Shown one piece after another: positions 35,088-44,920 of a stretch of DNA of 64,000 bases (its first letter is position 1; every line of letters begins with the position of its first letter). The notes below the pieces were generated by a model. That model had not been told where the DNA came from. It saw nothing but the letters and a program-made list of their open reading frames with translations, and made no database searches. The position numbers were made by a program, and so were the translations under genes. The DNA is from Sphingomonas sp. QA11 (GTDB lineage: Bacteria; Pseudomonadota; Alphaproteobacteria; Sphingomonadales; Sphingomonadaceae), in the NCBI RefSeq assembly GCF_028473665.1, contig NZ_CP098774.1, forward strand, positions 3,748,501-3,812,500, in the 5' to 3' direction.

Positions 35088-36430
35088 TGGTTGCCTTCAT
35101 TGTGCGCGAGAACGGCCGGCTCCCAGCGCGGCACGATCAGATGGACGACGAGCAGCGCGAGCAGGTAGGAACACGCCGCGAGGATGAAGATCGGCTGGAA
35201 GCTGCCGACGGTGGCGAGGATATAGCCGGCATATTTCGCCATCAAGGCGCCACCGATCGCGCCGGCAAGGCCGCCGAGCCCGATCACCGACCCTGCCCGC
35301 CAGCGCGGAAAGAGATCGCCCGGGATAGTGTAGACATTGGCGGAGAAGCCCTGGTGCGCGGCGCAGGCGAGCCCGATCAGCCCGGCCGCGACCCACATGT
35401 TAGGCGCGGCGGTGGCGAAGGCGATGGGCAGCGCGAACAACGCCATGAAGAACATCGCCGTCTTGCGCGACCGGTTGATGCTGTAGCCCTTGCCGATCAG
35501 CCGCGACGAGATCCAGCCGCCCGCCACCGAGCCGACATCGGCGATCAGATAGATCATGACCAGCGGCGGCCCGAAATCGAGCATCTTCACATGATATTGC
35601 TTGTTGAAGAAGTCGGGCAGCCAGAACAGGAACGTCCACCATACCGGATCGATCAGGAAGCGGCCGGCCATGTAGGCCCAGGTCTGGCGATGGCAGAACA
35701 GGGCGCGATAATCCTGGACCAGCGCGACCACGCCCTCGACGAAGCCGCGCTTCACCCGCACCTGTTCGGGCTGGGCCGGATCGGATTCGATGAAGGCAAG
35801 CTCCTCCGCCGACACGCGCGGATGCTTTGACGGTCGGTTGTAGAAACCGAGCCAGGCGACCAGCCAGATCACCGTCAGCAGGCCGGTGAGGATGAAGGCC
35901 CAGCGCCAGCCAAACGCGATGGTGATGACCGGCACGATCAGCGGGGTGACGATCGCGCCGATATTGGAACCCGCGTTGAAGATGCCGATCGCGAAAGCGC
36001 GCTCGCGCTTCGGGAACCATTCGTTCGCGGCGGCGAGCGCCGAGGGGAAGGTGCCCGCCTCGCCGAACGCCAGCGTCAGCCGCGCGATCATCATGCCGGT
36101 CGTGGTGGTGAACAGCACATGGCCCATATGGCCGATGGTCCAGAGGGTGACGGCAATGGCATAGCCGATCTTCGCCCCGACCCGGTCGACCAGCCGCCCG
36201 AAGATCACATAAGCGACGCCGTAGGTGAGCTGGAACGCGACCGCGAGATCGGCATAGCCTTGCTCGGTCCAGTGATATTGCGCGGCGAGATCGGGCTTCA
36301 GCACCGACAGGACAAGGCGGTCGATATAGCTGAGCACGACCGCCGCGAAGAGCAGGCCACAGACGATCCAGCGGACCTTGCCCGACGGCTTGGGCAGGAT
36401 CGGCGCTTCCGCGCCGGCGGTCGCGTTCAT
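35084..36430 (-). CDS. MFS hexuronate transporter (ExuT/anion:cation symporter type)
   Basis: 448 residues with twelve predicted membrane segments. VLSYIDRLVLSVLKPDL in the first helix and the loop LADVGSVAGGWISSRLIGKG after the middle are typical of the phthalate/glucarate/hexuronate symporter group. It probably imports glucuronate or galacturonate. Its stop overlaps the uxaC start in an ATGA, and it lies 22 bases behind the mannonate dehydratase gene. Confidence 0.9.
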   Translation of the reverse strand: MNATAGAEAPILPKPSGKVRWIVCGLLFAAVVLSYIDRLVLSVLKPDLAAQYHWTEQGYADLAVAFQLTYGVAYVIFGRLVDRVGAKIGYAIAVTLWTIGHMGHVLFTTTTGMMIARLTLAFGEAGTFPSALAAANEWFPKRERAFAIGIFNAGSNIGAIVTPLIVPVITIAFGWRWAFILTGLLTVIWLVAWLGFYNRPSKHPRVSAEELAFIESDPAQPEQVRVKRGFVEGVVALVQDYRALFCHRQTWAYMAGRFLIDPVWWTFLFWLPDFFNKQYHVKMLDFGPPLVMIYLIADVGSVAGGWISSRLIGKGYSINRSRKTAMFFMALFALPIAFATAAPNMWVAAGLIGLACAAHQGFSANVYTIPGDLFPRWRAGSVIGLGGLAGAIGGALMAKYAGYILATVGSFQPIFILAACSYLLALLVVHLIVPRWEPAVLAHNEGNQ

Positions 36431-36452
36431 TGAAATCCCCTCACCTGTCGAC

Positions 36453-37664
36453 TCACCAGTTGGTCATGGTGCCGTCTTCGAGACGGTTCACCGGGAGATA
36501 GGCGCGGCTGTATTCGTATTTCGCGGCGAGGACCTCATCGAGGTCGACGCCGAGGCCGGGCTTGTCGCCCGGATGCATCAGGCCGTTGTCATAGGTGTAG
36601 GCGTGCGGGAACACCGCATCGGTCTCGTCGGTGTGGCGCATATATTCCTGAATCCCGAAGTTCGGCACCGACAGGTCGAAATGAAGCGCCGCCGCCATGC
36701 ACACCGGCGAGAGGTCGGTCGCGCCATGGCAGCCGGTGCGGACATTGTGCAGGTCGGCGAAACTCGCGATCCGGCGCAGATGGGTGATGCCCCCGGCATG
36801 CACCACGGTCGCCCGGATATAGTCGATCAGCTGCTCCTCGATCAGCTGCTTGCAGTCCCAGATCGAGTTGAAGATCTCGCCCACGGCAAGCGGCGTGGTG
36901 GTGTGCTGGCGGATCAGGCGGAAGTTCGCCTGGTTCTCCGCCGGCGTCGCATCCTCGAGCCAGAAGGGCCGGTATTGCTCGAGGTCCTTGCCCAGCCGCC
37001 CAGCCTCGATCGGCGTCAGGCGGTGGTGGATGTCGTGCAGCAGGTGCACGTCCCAGCCAAGCGCCTCGCGCGCCTTTTCGAACAGCGGCGGCACCGAACG
37101 CAGATACTTCTCGCTCGACCAGACATTCTCGGTCGGCAGATCGGCATCGGCCGGCTCGTAGAAATAGCGATCCTTCGACACGCCATAGGTCGAGGCAAGG
37201 CCCGGCACGCCGGACTGGAGCCTGATCGCCTTGTAGCCGAGCGACTGGTAATGAAGCGCGTTATCGATCGTTTCCTCGATCGTCGCGCCATTGGCATGGC
37301 CGTACACCATCACGCCTTCGCGGCTCGCCCCGCCGAGCAGCTGATAGACCGGCAACCCCGCGATCTTGCCCTTGATGTCCCACAGTGCCGTATCCACCGC
37401 GGCAATCGCCGACATCGTCACCGGACCCCGCCGCCAATACGCCCCCTTGTACAGGAACTGCCACACATCCTCGATCCGGTGCGCATCCCGCCCGATCAGG
37501 CACGGCACCACATGATCCTGCAGATAGCTCGCAACGCTCAGCTCCCGACCGTTCAGCGTCGCGTCGCCAAGACCGTACACCCCCTCATCAGTCTCGATCT
37601 TCAGCGTCACGAAATTACGCCCGGGGCAACTCACGATAACACGCGCACTGGTAATCTTCGGCAT
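36453..37664 (-). CDS. manD: D-mannonate dehydratase, enolase superfamily (ManD)
   Basis: 403 residues. NGRELSVASYLQDHVVP, the active-site loop RLQSGVPG, metal ligands around LLHDIHHRLTP and WLEDATPAENQ, and the C-terminal ATVVHAGGITHLRRIA and GCHGATDLSP blocks match the ManD group, best known from Novosphingobium. It dehydrates D-mannonate to 2-keto-3-deoxy-D-gluconate, replacing UxuA. Set between the GH3 genes and the transporter in one minus-strand operon. Confidence 0.93.
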   Translation of the reverse strand: MPKITSARVIVSCPGRNFVTLKIETDEGVYGLGDATLNGRELSVASYLQDHVVPCLIGRDAHRIEDVWQFLYKGAYWRRGPVTMSAIAAVDTALWDIKGKIAGLPVYQLLGGASREGVMVYGHANGATIEETIDNALHYQSLGYKAIRLQSGVPGLASTYGVSKDRYFYEPADADLPTENVWSSEKYLRSVPPLFEKAREALGWDVHLLHDIHHRLTPIEAGRLGKDLEQYRPFWLEDATPAENQANFRLIRQHTTTPLAVGEIFNSIWDCKQLIEEQLIDYIRATVVHAGGITHLRRIASFADLHNVRTGCHGATDLSPVCMAAALHFDLSVPNFGIQEYMRHTDETDAVFPHAYTYDNGLMHPGDKPGLGVDLDEVLAAKYEYSRAYLPVNRLEDGTMTNW

Positions 37665-37675
37665 GATGCTTCCCG

Positions 37676-40063
37676 TCAGGCGATCGTGAGGATTGCGGAT
37701 TGCAGCTTGGCCGAGCTGTTCCCGACCATGATTTCGACCCGGCCCGTCTCGACGACTTCCTTCATCGCGACGTTCCAGATGCGGAAAGCCTTGGGCCCGA
37801 GCGTGAAGCGCACCATCCTGCGCTCGCCCGGCGCGAGCGTGATGCGCTCGAACCTCTTCAAGGCCAGCACCGGCTGCGTAACCGAGGCGTCAAGGTGACG
37901 GATATAGAGCTGCACCACCTCATCCCCGACCCGGGCACCATTATTGGCGACCTCTACCGAGACGATCACGCTACCGTCCGGGGCGATCGTCGCGGCGGAA
38001 AGGGCCGGTGCGCCGATGGTGAAACTAGTGTAGCTCAGCCCGTGCCCGAACGGGAAAAGCGGCGCTGCATCATCGAACAGATAGCCGCGTCGCGCGCTCG
38101 GCTTGTGGTTGTAGAAGAACGGGATCTGCCCCGCGTCGCGCACGATGGTGACCGGCAGCTTGGCGCCCGGGTTGATGTCGCCGAACAACGCGTCGGCCAT
38201 CGCGGTACCGCCCTCCTGCCCGACATACCAGCAATCGAGGATCGCGTTCGCCTTGGCCGCGATGGTCGGCCAGCTTGCCGGCCGGCCGTGGATCGCAACC
38301 ACTACCACCGGCTTGCCCAGCGCGTGCAGCGCCTCGAACAACGCGTTCTGCTCGCCCAGAAGGTCGATCCCGGTCCGGTCGCCGAGATGGTTCTTCGCGA
38401 AGCCCTCGCGGCTGGTCAGTTCATTGTCGCCGACCGCCAGCACGATCACATCGGCCCTCTTCGCCACCTCGACCGCCTCGGCGATCAGCGCCCGGTTCTT
38501 CGCCGGATCGGCGAGGATCACCTCATTGTCAGTCGGGTTCTCGCTGGTGGTGATGAACACGCCCTGGGCATGGATCACTTCCGCCCCGCCAAGCTTCGCC
38601 TTGATGCCGTCGAGCAGGCCGATCTTCTGTTTCGGCACGCTCGAATAGCCACCCAGACGTGCAGCCACCGCATTGGGGCCGATCACCGCGATCTTCTGCG
38701 CGCCGGCCTTCAACGGAAGAGTGCCGTCATTCTTGAGCAGGCAGATACTCTTGCGCGCTGCCTCGAGCGCAAGCGCACGGGCCTCTTCATTGCCGGTAAT
38801 CCGCGCGGCGAGCTTCGCATCGCCATAGGGATTTTCGAACAGCCCGGCGCGGAACTTGAGCGTCAGCAGGCGCGACACGGCGGTATCGATCGCCGCCTCG
38901 CTCACCCGTCCCGCGCGCACCTTGCCGGCCAGCAGGCGGAAGGCTAGACCGTCGGGCAGTTCGCAATCCACCCCCGCCGCCAGTGCCAGCCGCGCGCCCT
39001 CGGCCTGATCCGCCGCGACATGATGGATCTTGTCGAGTTCCTGGACCGCGCCATAATCGCTCGCGACCACGCCGTCGAAACCCCATTCGCCGCGCAGCAC
39101 GTCGTGCAACAACCATTTGCTGGCATGGCTCGGCACGCCGTCGATCTCGTTGTAGCTCGGCATCACCGCGCCGATCGCGGTACGCTCGACCACCTCACGG
39201 AAGGGCGGGAAGAAATTCTCACGCAGTTCGCGCCGCGATATCTGGGCGGGGCCGACATTGGTGCCCGATTGCGGTTGGCCATGCCCTGTCATGTGCTTGA
39301 GCGTGGCGAACACCTTGTCTCCGGCCAGCCGCTCGCTTTTGCCGACGCCCTGCAACCCTTCGACCGCGGCGACGCCCATCTCGCCGCAGAGATAGGGGTC
39401 CTCGCCGAACGTCTCCTCGATCCGGCCCCAGCGCGGGTCGCGCGCGATATCGACTACGGGCGACAGGACATAAGGCACGCCTCGCGCCCGGGATTCCCGC
39501 GCGATCACCGCATTCACGCGGCGCACGAGATCGGTGTCGAAGCTGCCCGCCAGGGCGATCGCCTGGGGAAAGCTGGTCGCCTCGGTCGCCATGAAGCCGT
39601 GCAGCGCTTCCTCATGGAACAACACGGGAATGCCCAGCCGGGTCTTTTCCAGCGCCCAATGCTGCGCGGCATTGTTGAAGACGATATTGTCCGCCGGCGT
39701 CCGCCAGCGCGCGCCGGTCCCGCCCTCGGTATTGACGATGCCCGGCCCGCCGCGCTTGTCCGACGGCCGGCTGATCTGGCCGATGCCATTGGGATAGGCA
39801 ATGCTCGCCTTGGCCGGATCGAAGGTCAGGCCGTCCATGATATCGGCCTTGGTCGCCCATAGAGCGATGGTCTGCGCGACCTTCTCCTCAAGCGTCATCC
39901 GCCCGACCAGGTCGCGCACCCGATCCGCGATCGGCGCGCGCGCATCCTTGTAGAGTGGCCTGCGCTCGCGCGCGAAGGCGACGCCCGGCGTCAGCGCAGC
40001 GACGCTCGCCGTGGACAGCCACACCAGCGCCTGGCGCCGACCGATCGCACACATCTTCGTCAT
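37676..40063 (-). CDS. GH3 beta-glycosidase 1 (beta-xylosidase/glucosidase)
   Basis: 795 residues from ATG 40063. A twin-arginine-like signal (GRRQALVWLSTASVAALTPGVAFA) precedes the GH3 barrel, with KHMTGHGQPQSG and nucleophile Asp in GVVASDYGAVQELD. The alpha/beta sandwich and fibronectin-like C-terminal domains follow. It should release xylose or glucose from oligomers in the periplasm. Its ATG overlaps the stop of a second, similar GH3 gene, pointing to tandem duplication followed by divergence. Confidence 0.93.
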   Translation of the reverse strand: MTKMCAIGRRQALVWLSTASVAALTPGVAFARERRPLYKDARAPIADRVRDLVGRMTLEEKVAQTIALWATKADIMDGLTFDPAKASIAYPNGIGQISRPSDKRGGPGIVNTEGGTGARWRTPADNIVFNNAAQHWALEKTRLGIPVLFHEEALHGFMATEATSFPQAIALAGSFDTDLVRRVNAVIARESRARGVPYVLSPVVDIARDPRWGRIEETFGEDPYLCGEMGVAAVEGLQGVGKSERLAGDKVFATLKHMTGHGQPQSGTNVGPAQISRRELRENFFPPFREVVERTAIGAVMPSYNEIDGVPSHASKWLLHDVLRGEWGFDGVVASDYGAVQELDKIHHVAADQAEGARLALAAGVDCELPDGLAFRLLAGKVRAGRVSEAAIDTAVSRLLTLKFRAGLFENPYGDAKLAARITGNEEARALALEAARKSICLLKNDGTLPLKAGAQKIAVIGPNAVAARLGGYSSVPKQKIGLLDGIKAKLGGAEVIHAQGVFITTSENPTDNEVILADPAKNRALIAEAVEVAKRADVIVLAVGDNELTSREGFAKNHLGDRTGIDLLGEQNALFEALHALGKPVVVVAIHGRPASWPTIAAKANAILDCWYVGQEGGTAMADALFGDINPGAKLPVTIVRDAGQIPFFYNHKPSARRGYLFDDAAPLFPFGHGLSYTSFTIGAPALSAATIAPDGSVIVSVEVANNGARVGDEVVQLYIRHLDASVTQPVLALKRFERITLAPGERRMVRFTLGPKAFRIWNVAMKEVVETGRVEIMVGNSSAKLQSAILTIA

Positions 40064-42456
40064 GGCGCGACCGTCAGCGTGGCGGATTTGAGATCGACCG
40101 AATTGGCGCCAGCCATGATCTCGAACTGGCCCGGCTCGACCACGCGCTTCATGTCGAGGTTCCACATCTCGAAGGCGCGGCGGCCGAGGATGAAGCTCAC
40201 GGTCCTGGTCTCACCGGGCTGCAAGGTCACGCGGCGGAACGCCTTGAGTTCCTTCACCGGCCGGGTCACCGAGCTGACAGTGTCGCGAACATATACCTGA
40301 ACCACCTCGTCACCCGCGCGCTTGCCGGTGTTCGCGACATCGACTTTCACCTCGACCTGCCCGTCCGGCCGGATCGTCGTCGCCGAAAGCTGCGGCGCGC
40401 CAATGGTGAAGCTGGTGTAGCTCAGCCCGTATCCGAACGGGAAAAGCGGCGTCGCCTCGCTGAACAGATAGCCGCGATGCGCCGACGGCTTGTAGTTGTA
40501 GAACATCGGCAATTGCCCGACCGAGCGCGCGATGGTGACGGGCAGCTTGCCGCCCGGATTGACGTCGCCGAACAGCGCATCGGCTACCGCGTTGCCGCCC
40601 TGCTCGCCGAGATACCAGCCCTCGATCACCGCATTGGCCTTGGCCGCGACCTTGTTGATCGACAGCGGCCGGCCGTTGATCATCACCACAACGACCGGCT
40701 TGCCCAGCGCCTTCAGCGCGTCGAACAGATCCTGTTGCTGCCCGACCAGATCCAGGCTTGACCGGTCGCCGAGATGATTGTCGGCCCAGGCCTCGCGGCT
40801 GGTCTGCTCGGTATCGCCGATCGCCAGCACGATCATGTCGGCGCCCCTGGCCGCCTCGGCCGCTGCGGCGATGCGCTTCGCATTCGCGGCTGGATCGGCA
40901 AGCGTGACCTTGTCCTCCCACCAATCGTCATTCTCGGTGATCTTCACCCCTTCCGACGTGACGATATTGGCGCGCGCGCCGACCTTGGCCCTGATCCCGT
41001 CGAGGATCGACACGGTCACTGGCGGCTGGCCATAGTAGCCGCCCAGGCGCGCCACGGCCGCGCTCGGCCCGATCACAGCGATGGTCGGCCTGGCTGCACC
41101 GGCCACTGGCATGGCGAGCGGCAGCGTGCCGTCATTCTTGAGCAGCACCATCGACCGCGCCGCGGCGATCCGCGCCAGTGCGCGCGCCTCGGCATTATTG
41201 GTGATCTTCACCGCCGCCGCAGCATCGGCATAAGGATGCTCGAACAGTCCGGCGCGGAACTTGATCTCGAGCATCTTCCGCACGGCATTGTCGATCACTG
41301 CCTCGGAGACCTTGCCGGCACGTACCGAGTCGACCAGCGTCTTGTAGCTGTCGCCCTCGGGCAGATCGCTGTCGACACCGGCATTGATCGCCAGCAGCGC
41401 TGCCTCCGTCCGGTCAGCAGCGATATGATGGATCGACCGAAGCTGGTCGATCGCGTCGTAATCGCTGGTGATCGCACCGCTGAAACCCCATTCGCCGCGC
41501 AGCACGTCCTGCAACAGCCATTTGCTCGCATGGCTCGGCGTGCCGTCGATTTCGTTATAGCTTGGCATCACCGCACCCGGCGCCCCGCGCGCGATCGCCT
41601 GTTCGAACGGCGGGAAGAAATTCTCGCGCAGCTCACGCTCGGAAATCTGAGCAGGACCGATATTGGTCCCGCTTTCCGGCTGGCCATGTCCGGTCAGGTG
41701 CTTGAGCGTGGCGAACACCTTGCCCGGCGCGAGCTTCTCCGCCTTGTCGCCCTGCAGACCCTGCACTGCCGCGACGCCCATCTCGCCGACGAGATACGGG
41801 TCTTCGCCGAACGTCTCCTCGATCCGCCCCCAGCGCGGATCGCGCGCGACGTCGACCACCGGCGAGAGTGCCAGCGTCACGCCGCGCGCGGCAATCTCGC
41901 GCCCGGTAACCACGTTGATCCGACGGATCATGTCCGGGTCCCAGCTCGACGCGAGGCCGATCGGCACGGGGAAGCTGGTCGCGTCCCGCGCGGCATAGCC
42001 GTGCAGACCTTCCTCGTGGAACAGGATCGGAATGCCCAGCCGGGTCTGGGTCAGCGCATAGCGCTGCAGCGTGTTGACCACGTCGATCGTGCCCCTCACG
42101 TCATGACCCGGCACCACGCGCGGCGACCCCGCGCCGAGCGTATCCGACGGACGGGCGAAGCCGCCAAAGCCGTTGGGGAAAAGCACGGCGACCCTGGCCG
42201 GATCGATCCGCTTCTTCGCGTCGAGCATCTGGGCCTTGCCGCCCCATACCGTCAGCAGCTGGCCGACCTTCTCCTCCAGCGTCATCCGCTTGAGCAGGTC
42301 CTCCACACGTGCGGCAACGGGCGCGGTAGCATCCTTATAGAGCGGGCCGGCCTCAGAGAGCGACGGGAGCGCTGCTCCGGCAAGCGCGACGGGAGCGACG
42401 CAGGCAAGCAGCATCGCCAGGGTGCGATGAGCTGAACGCGACGCGACTGATGGCAT
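40060..42456 (-). CDS. GH3 beta-glycosidase 2 (beta-xylosidase/glucosidase)
   Basis: 798 residues from ATG 42456, which begins a Sec signal (HRTLAMLLACVAPVALAGAALP). The open frame extends further upstream without family resemblance, so 42456 is preferred. Blocks KHLTGHGQPESG and nucleophile Asp in GAITSDYDAIDQL align nearly one-to-one with GH3-1. It is the first gene of the long minus-strand operon, 60 bases from a LacI-type operator at 42516. Confidence 0.93.
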   Translation of the reverse strand: MPSVASRSAHRTLAMLLACVAPVALAGAALPSLSEAGPLYKDATAPVAARVEDLLKRMTLEEKVGQLLTVWGGKAQMLDAKKRIDPARVAVLFPNGFGGFARPSDTLGAGSPRVVPGHDVRGTIDVVNTLQRYALTQTRLGIPILFHEEGLHGYAARDATSFPVPIGLASSWDPDMIRRINVVTGREIAARGVTLALSPVVDVARDPRWGRIEETFGEDPYLVGEMGVAAVQGLQGDKAEKLAPGKVFATLKHLTGHGQPESGTNIGPAQISERELRENFFPPFEQAIARGAPGAVMPSYNEIDGTPSHASKWLLQDVLRGEWGFSGAITSDYDAIDQLRSIHHIAADRTEAALLAINAGVDSDLPEGDSYKTLVDSVRAGKVSEAVIDNAVRKMLEIKFRAGLFEHPYADAAAAVKITNNAEARALARIAAARSMVLLKNDGTLPLAMPVAGAARPTIAVIGPSAAVARLGGYYGQPPVTVSILDGIRAKVGARANIVTSEGVKITENDDWWEDKVTLADPAANAKRIAAAAEAARGADMIVLAIGDTEQTSREAWADNHLGDRSSLDLVGQQQDLFDALKALGKPVVVVMINGRPLSINKVAAKANAVIEGWYLGEQGGNAVADALFGDVNPGGKLPVTIARSVGQLPMFYNYKPSAHRGYLFSEATPLFPFGYGLSYTSFTIGAPQLSATTIRPDGQVEVKVDVANTGKRAGDEVVQVYVRDTVSSVTRPVKELKAFRRVTLQPGETRTVSFILGRRAFEMWNLDMKRVVEPGQFEIMAGANSVDLKSATLTVAP

Positions 42457-42515
42457 TCCGGCTACCCCTCGATGACGCTGATTCGTCGGCCGACAACCGC
42501 GCCAGCGCCTTTTTC

Positions 42516-42529
42516 TGATAGCGCTACCA
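42516..42529. promoter_or_regulatory. LacI-type operator between GH3-2 and GH67
   Basis: TGATAGCGCTACCA has the dyad TAGC-GCTA with central CG, as bound by LacI-family regulators. It lies in the divergent spacer, so it can control both the minus-strand xylan operon and the GH67 gene. The right half GCTACCA is repeated exactly at 44849-44862 and nearly so at 50088-50101. Confidence 0.72.
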
Positions 42530-42606
42530 TGATAAGTCGGGCAAAGACTGTCAATCGCCGATGGCCACCAGAAGGACCAGGGCGCACGAGTCTGGAGAGG
42601 AATGAC

Positions 42607-44766
42607 ATGGGTCGGTTGATCGCCTGGTGCGCGGCATTGTTTCTGACGCTGGGCGTCCTGCCAGTCGCCGCGCATGCCGAGGACGGCTATGATCTCTGGC
42701 TGCGCTATCGTCCCCTTCCCGCCGACATCCAGGCGCGCGATCGTGTCCGCGCGACGGCGGTCGTCTTCGACGTCGACCGGCACGATATCCCGACCCTCAA
42801 GGCGGTCGACGAGATTGAGCGCGCGCTCGAAGGCATGCTCGGCGCAGCCGTGCCGACCTACGGCCAGGCAGTGCAGGCCAACGCCATCGTGCTCGGCACC
42901 AGCGCCGAACCACGGATCAAGGCACTCAACCTCCCGCTCGGCCAGCTCGGTACGGAGGGCTATGTCATCCGCAGCGCGACGATCGACGGCAAGCCGGTCA
43001 CCGTCGTCGCGGCGAACAGCGGCGTCGGCGTGCTCTATGGCAGCTTCGCGCTGATCCAGCATCTCCAGCGCGGGCTCGGCCTAGACCGGCTCGACATCGT
43101 GTCGGCGCCGAAGCTCAAGCTTCGCCTGCTCAACCATTGGGACAATCTCGATCGCACAGTCGAGCGCGGCTATGCCGGCCAGTCGATCTGGGACTGGTGG
43201 AAGCTCCCCGACTTCAGGGAACCGCGCTACACCGACTATGCCCGCGCCAATGCCTCGATCGGCATCAACGGCACCGTGCTCAACAACGTCAACGCCAAGG
43301 CCGACAGCCTGACCGCGCCCTATATCGCCAAGGCGGCCGCGCTGGCCGATGTGTTCCGCCCCTATGGCATCAAGGTCTATCTCTCCGCGCGCTGGTCCGC
43401 CCCGATCGAGATCGGCGGGCTCAGGACCGCCGATCCGCTCGACCCGCAGGTCGCCGCCTGGTGGAAGGCAAAGGCCGACGAAATCTACAGGGCCATCCCC
43501 GATTTCGGCGGGTTCCTGGTCAAGGCCAACTCGGAAGGGCAGCCCGGCCCGCAGGATTACAAGCGCAACCATGCGGAAGGCGCGAACATGCTCGCTGCCG
43601 CGGTGAGACCGCATGGCGGCATCATCATGTGGCGCGCCTTCGTTTACCAGCACGAGAATCCGGAGGACCGCGCCAAGCAGGCCTATGACGACTTCAAGCC
43701 GCTCGATGGCAAGTTCGCCGACAATGTCATCGTCCAGGTAAAAAACGGCGCGATCGATTTCCAGCCGCGCGAACCCTTCCATCCTTTGTTCGGCGCGATG
43801 CCGAAGACACCGCTGATGATGGAGTTCCAGATCACCAAGGAATATCTCGGGATGGCGACTCACCTCGCCTATCTCGGGCCGCTTTACGAGGAGGTGCTGC
43901 AGGCCGACACCTTCGCGAAGGGCAAGGGATCGACCGTCGCCCGGGTGATCGAGGGCGCGCTTGACGGCTACAAGCTTACCGGCATGGCCGGCGTCGCCAA
44001 TATCGGCACCGACCGCGACTGGAGCGGGTCGACCTTCAACCAGGCCAATTGGTTCGTCTATGGCCGCATGGCCTGGAACCCCGAGGCATCGGCGAAGCAG
44101 GTCTCGGGCGAATGGTCCGAACTGACCTTCGGCCCGGATCCCGCGATCACGCCGGCCGTGGTGAACATCATGACCGCCTCGCGCGAAGCGGTGGTCAACT
44201 ATATGACGCCGCTGGGGCTCGCCCATCTGATGGCGACCAGCCATCATTTTGGGCCAGGACCCTGGGTGAAGGATCTCGCCCGCCCCGAATGGAACCCGGT
44301 CTATTACCACAAGGCCGACCGGAACGGGATCGGCTATGACCGGACGAGGACGGGCAGCGACGCGGTCGCGCAATATGCGCCCGAGGTCGCGCGCATGTTC
44401 GCCGATGTGAAAACCACGCCCGAGCGCGACCTGCTGTGGTTCCACCATGTCGGATGGGACGATCGCCTGAAGTCCGGAAAGACGCTGTGGGACGAGCTGG
44501 TCGCTCGCTACACGCTGGGCGTCGGCGAGGTTGCCGACATGCACCGGGCATGGCGGACACTCGCCCCCCATATCGACCGCGAGCGCTTCGCGAAGACCGA
44601 CACCTTCCTGTCGATCCAGCAGAAGGAGGCGCAGTGGTGGCGCGACGCGAGCCTTGCCTATTGGACCAGCGTCTCGGGCCGCCCGCTCCCCGCCGGGGAG
44701 ACGGCGCCGGCAAAAACCCTTCCCGAATATGAAGCCATCTCCTGGCCGTACGAACCCGGGAGATAA
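42607..44766 (+). CDS. GH67 alpha-glucuronidase
   Basis: 719 residues from ATG 42607 (GGAGAGGAATGAC before it), with a Sec signal MGRLIAWCAALFLTLGVLPVAAHA. An N-terminal beta domain is followed by the barrel with LNHWDNLDRTVERGYAGQSIW, FLVKANSEGQPGPQDY and the later catalytic acids. It removes (4-O-methyl-)glucuronate from the non-reducing end of xylo-oligosaccharides, giving substrate for the UxaC-UxuB-ManD route. It diverges from the GH3 operon and shares its operator. Confidence 0.95.
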   Translation: MGRLIAWCAALFLTLGVLPVAAHAEDGYDLWLRYRPLPADIQARDRVRATAVVFDVDRHDIPTLKAVDEIERALEGMLGAAVPTYGQAVQANAIVLGTSAEPRIKALNLPLGQLGTEGYVIRSATIDGKPVTVVAANSGVGVLYGSFALIQHLQRGLGLDRLDIVSAPKLKLRLLNHWDNLDRTVERGYAGQSIWDWWKLPDFREPRYTDYARANASIGINGTVLNNVNAKADSLTAPYIAKAAALADVFRPYGIKVYLSARWSAPIEIGGLRTADPLDPQVAAWWKAKADEIYRAIPDFGGFLVKANSEGQPGPQDYKRNHAEGANMLAAAVRPHGGIIMWRAFVYQHENPEDRAKQAYDDFKPLDGKFADNVIVQVKNGAIDFQPREPFHPLFGAMPKTPLMMEFQITKEYLGMATHLAYLGPLYEEVLQADTFAKGKGSTVARVIEGALDGYKLTGMAGVANIGTDRDWSGSTFNQANWFVYGRMAWNPEASAKQVSGEWSELTFGPDPAITPAVVNIMTASREAVVNYMTPLGLAHLMATSHHFGPGPWVKDLARPEWNPVYYHKADRNGIGYDRTRTGSDAVAQYAPEVARMFADVKTTPERDLLWFHHVGWDDRLKSGKTLWDELVARYTLGVGEVADMHRAWRTLAPHIDRERFAKTDTFLSIQQKEAQWWRDASLAYWTSVSGRPLPAGETAPAKTLPEYEAISWPYEPGR

Positions 44767-44848
44767 GCGATAACATAATGGATAACCGAAATAAAATTAG
44801 ACCGAACCGGGAGGATTGACAGTTTCGTAACATCGTCATACCCCTTTG

Positions 44849-44862
44849 TGGGATCGCTACCA
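44849..44862. promoter_or_regulatory. LacI-type operator upstream of the xylan TonB receptor
   Basis: TGGGATCGCTACCA keeps the outer TG and the full right half-site of the operator at 42516, with a weaker left half. It lies about 60 bases before the receptor ATG 44921, in a good position to block or guide transcription. Confidence 0.6.
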
Positions 44863-44920
44863 TCCATCGTGGAGGGTGCGATCTCACGGGCCCGCAGAGG
44901 CCCGGCACAGGAGGGGTGAA

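Noticed and set aside
42457..43062. Extension of GH3-2 by about 200 residues at the N terminus.
   Set aside because: It is antisense to GH67, crosses the operator region, and would bury the clear Sec signal that begins at 42456.
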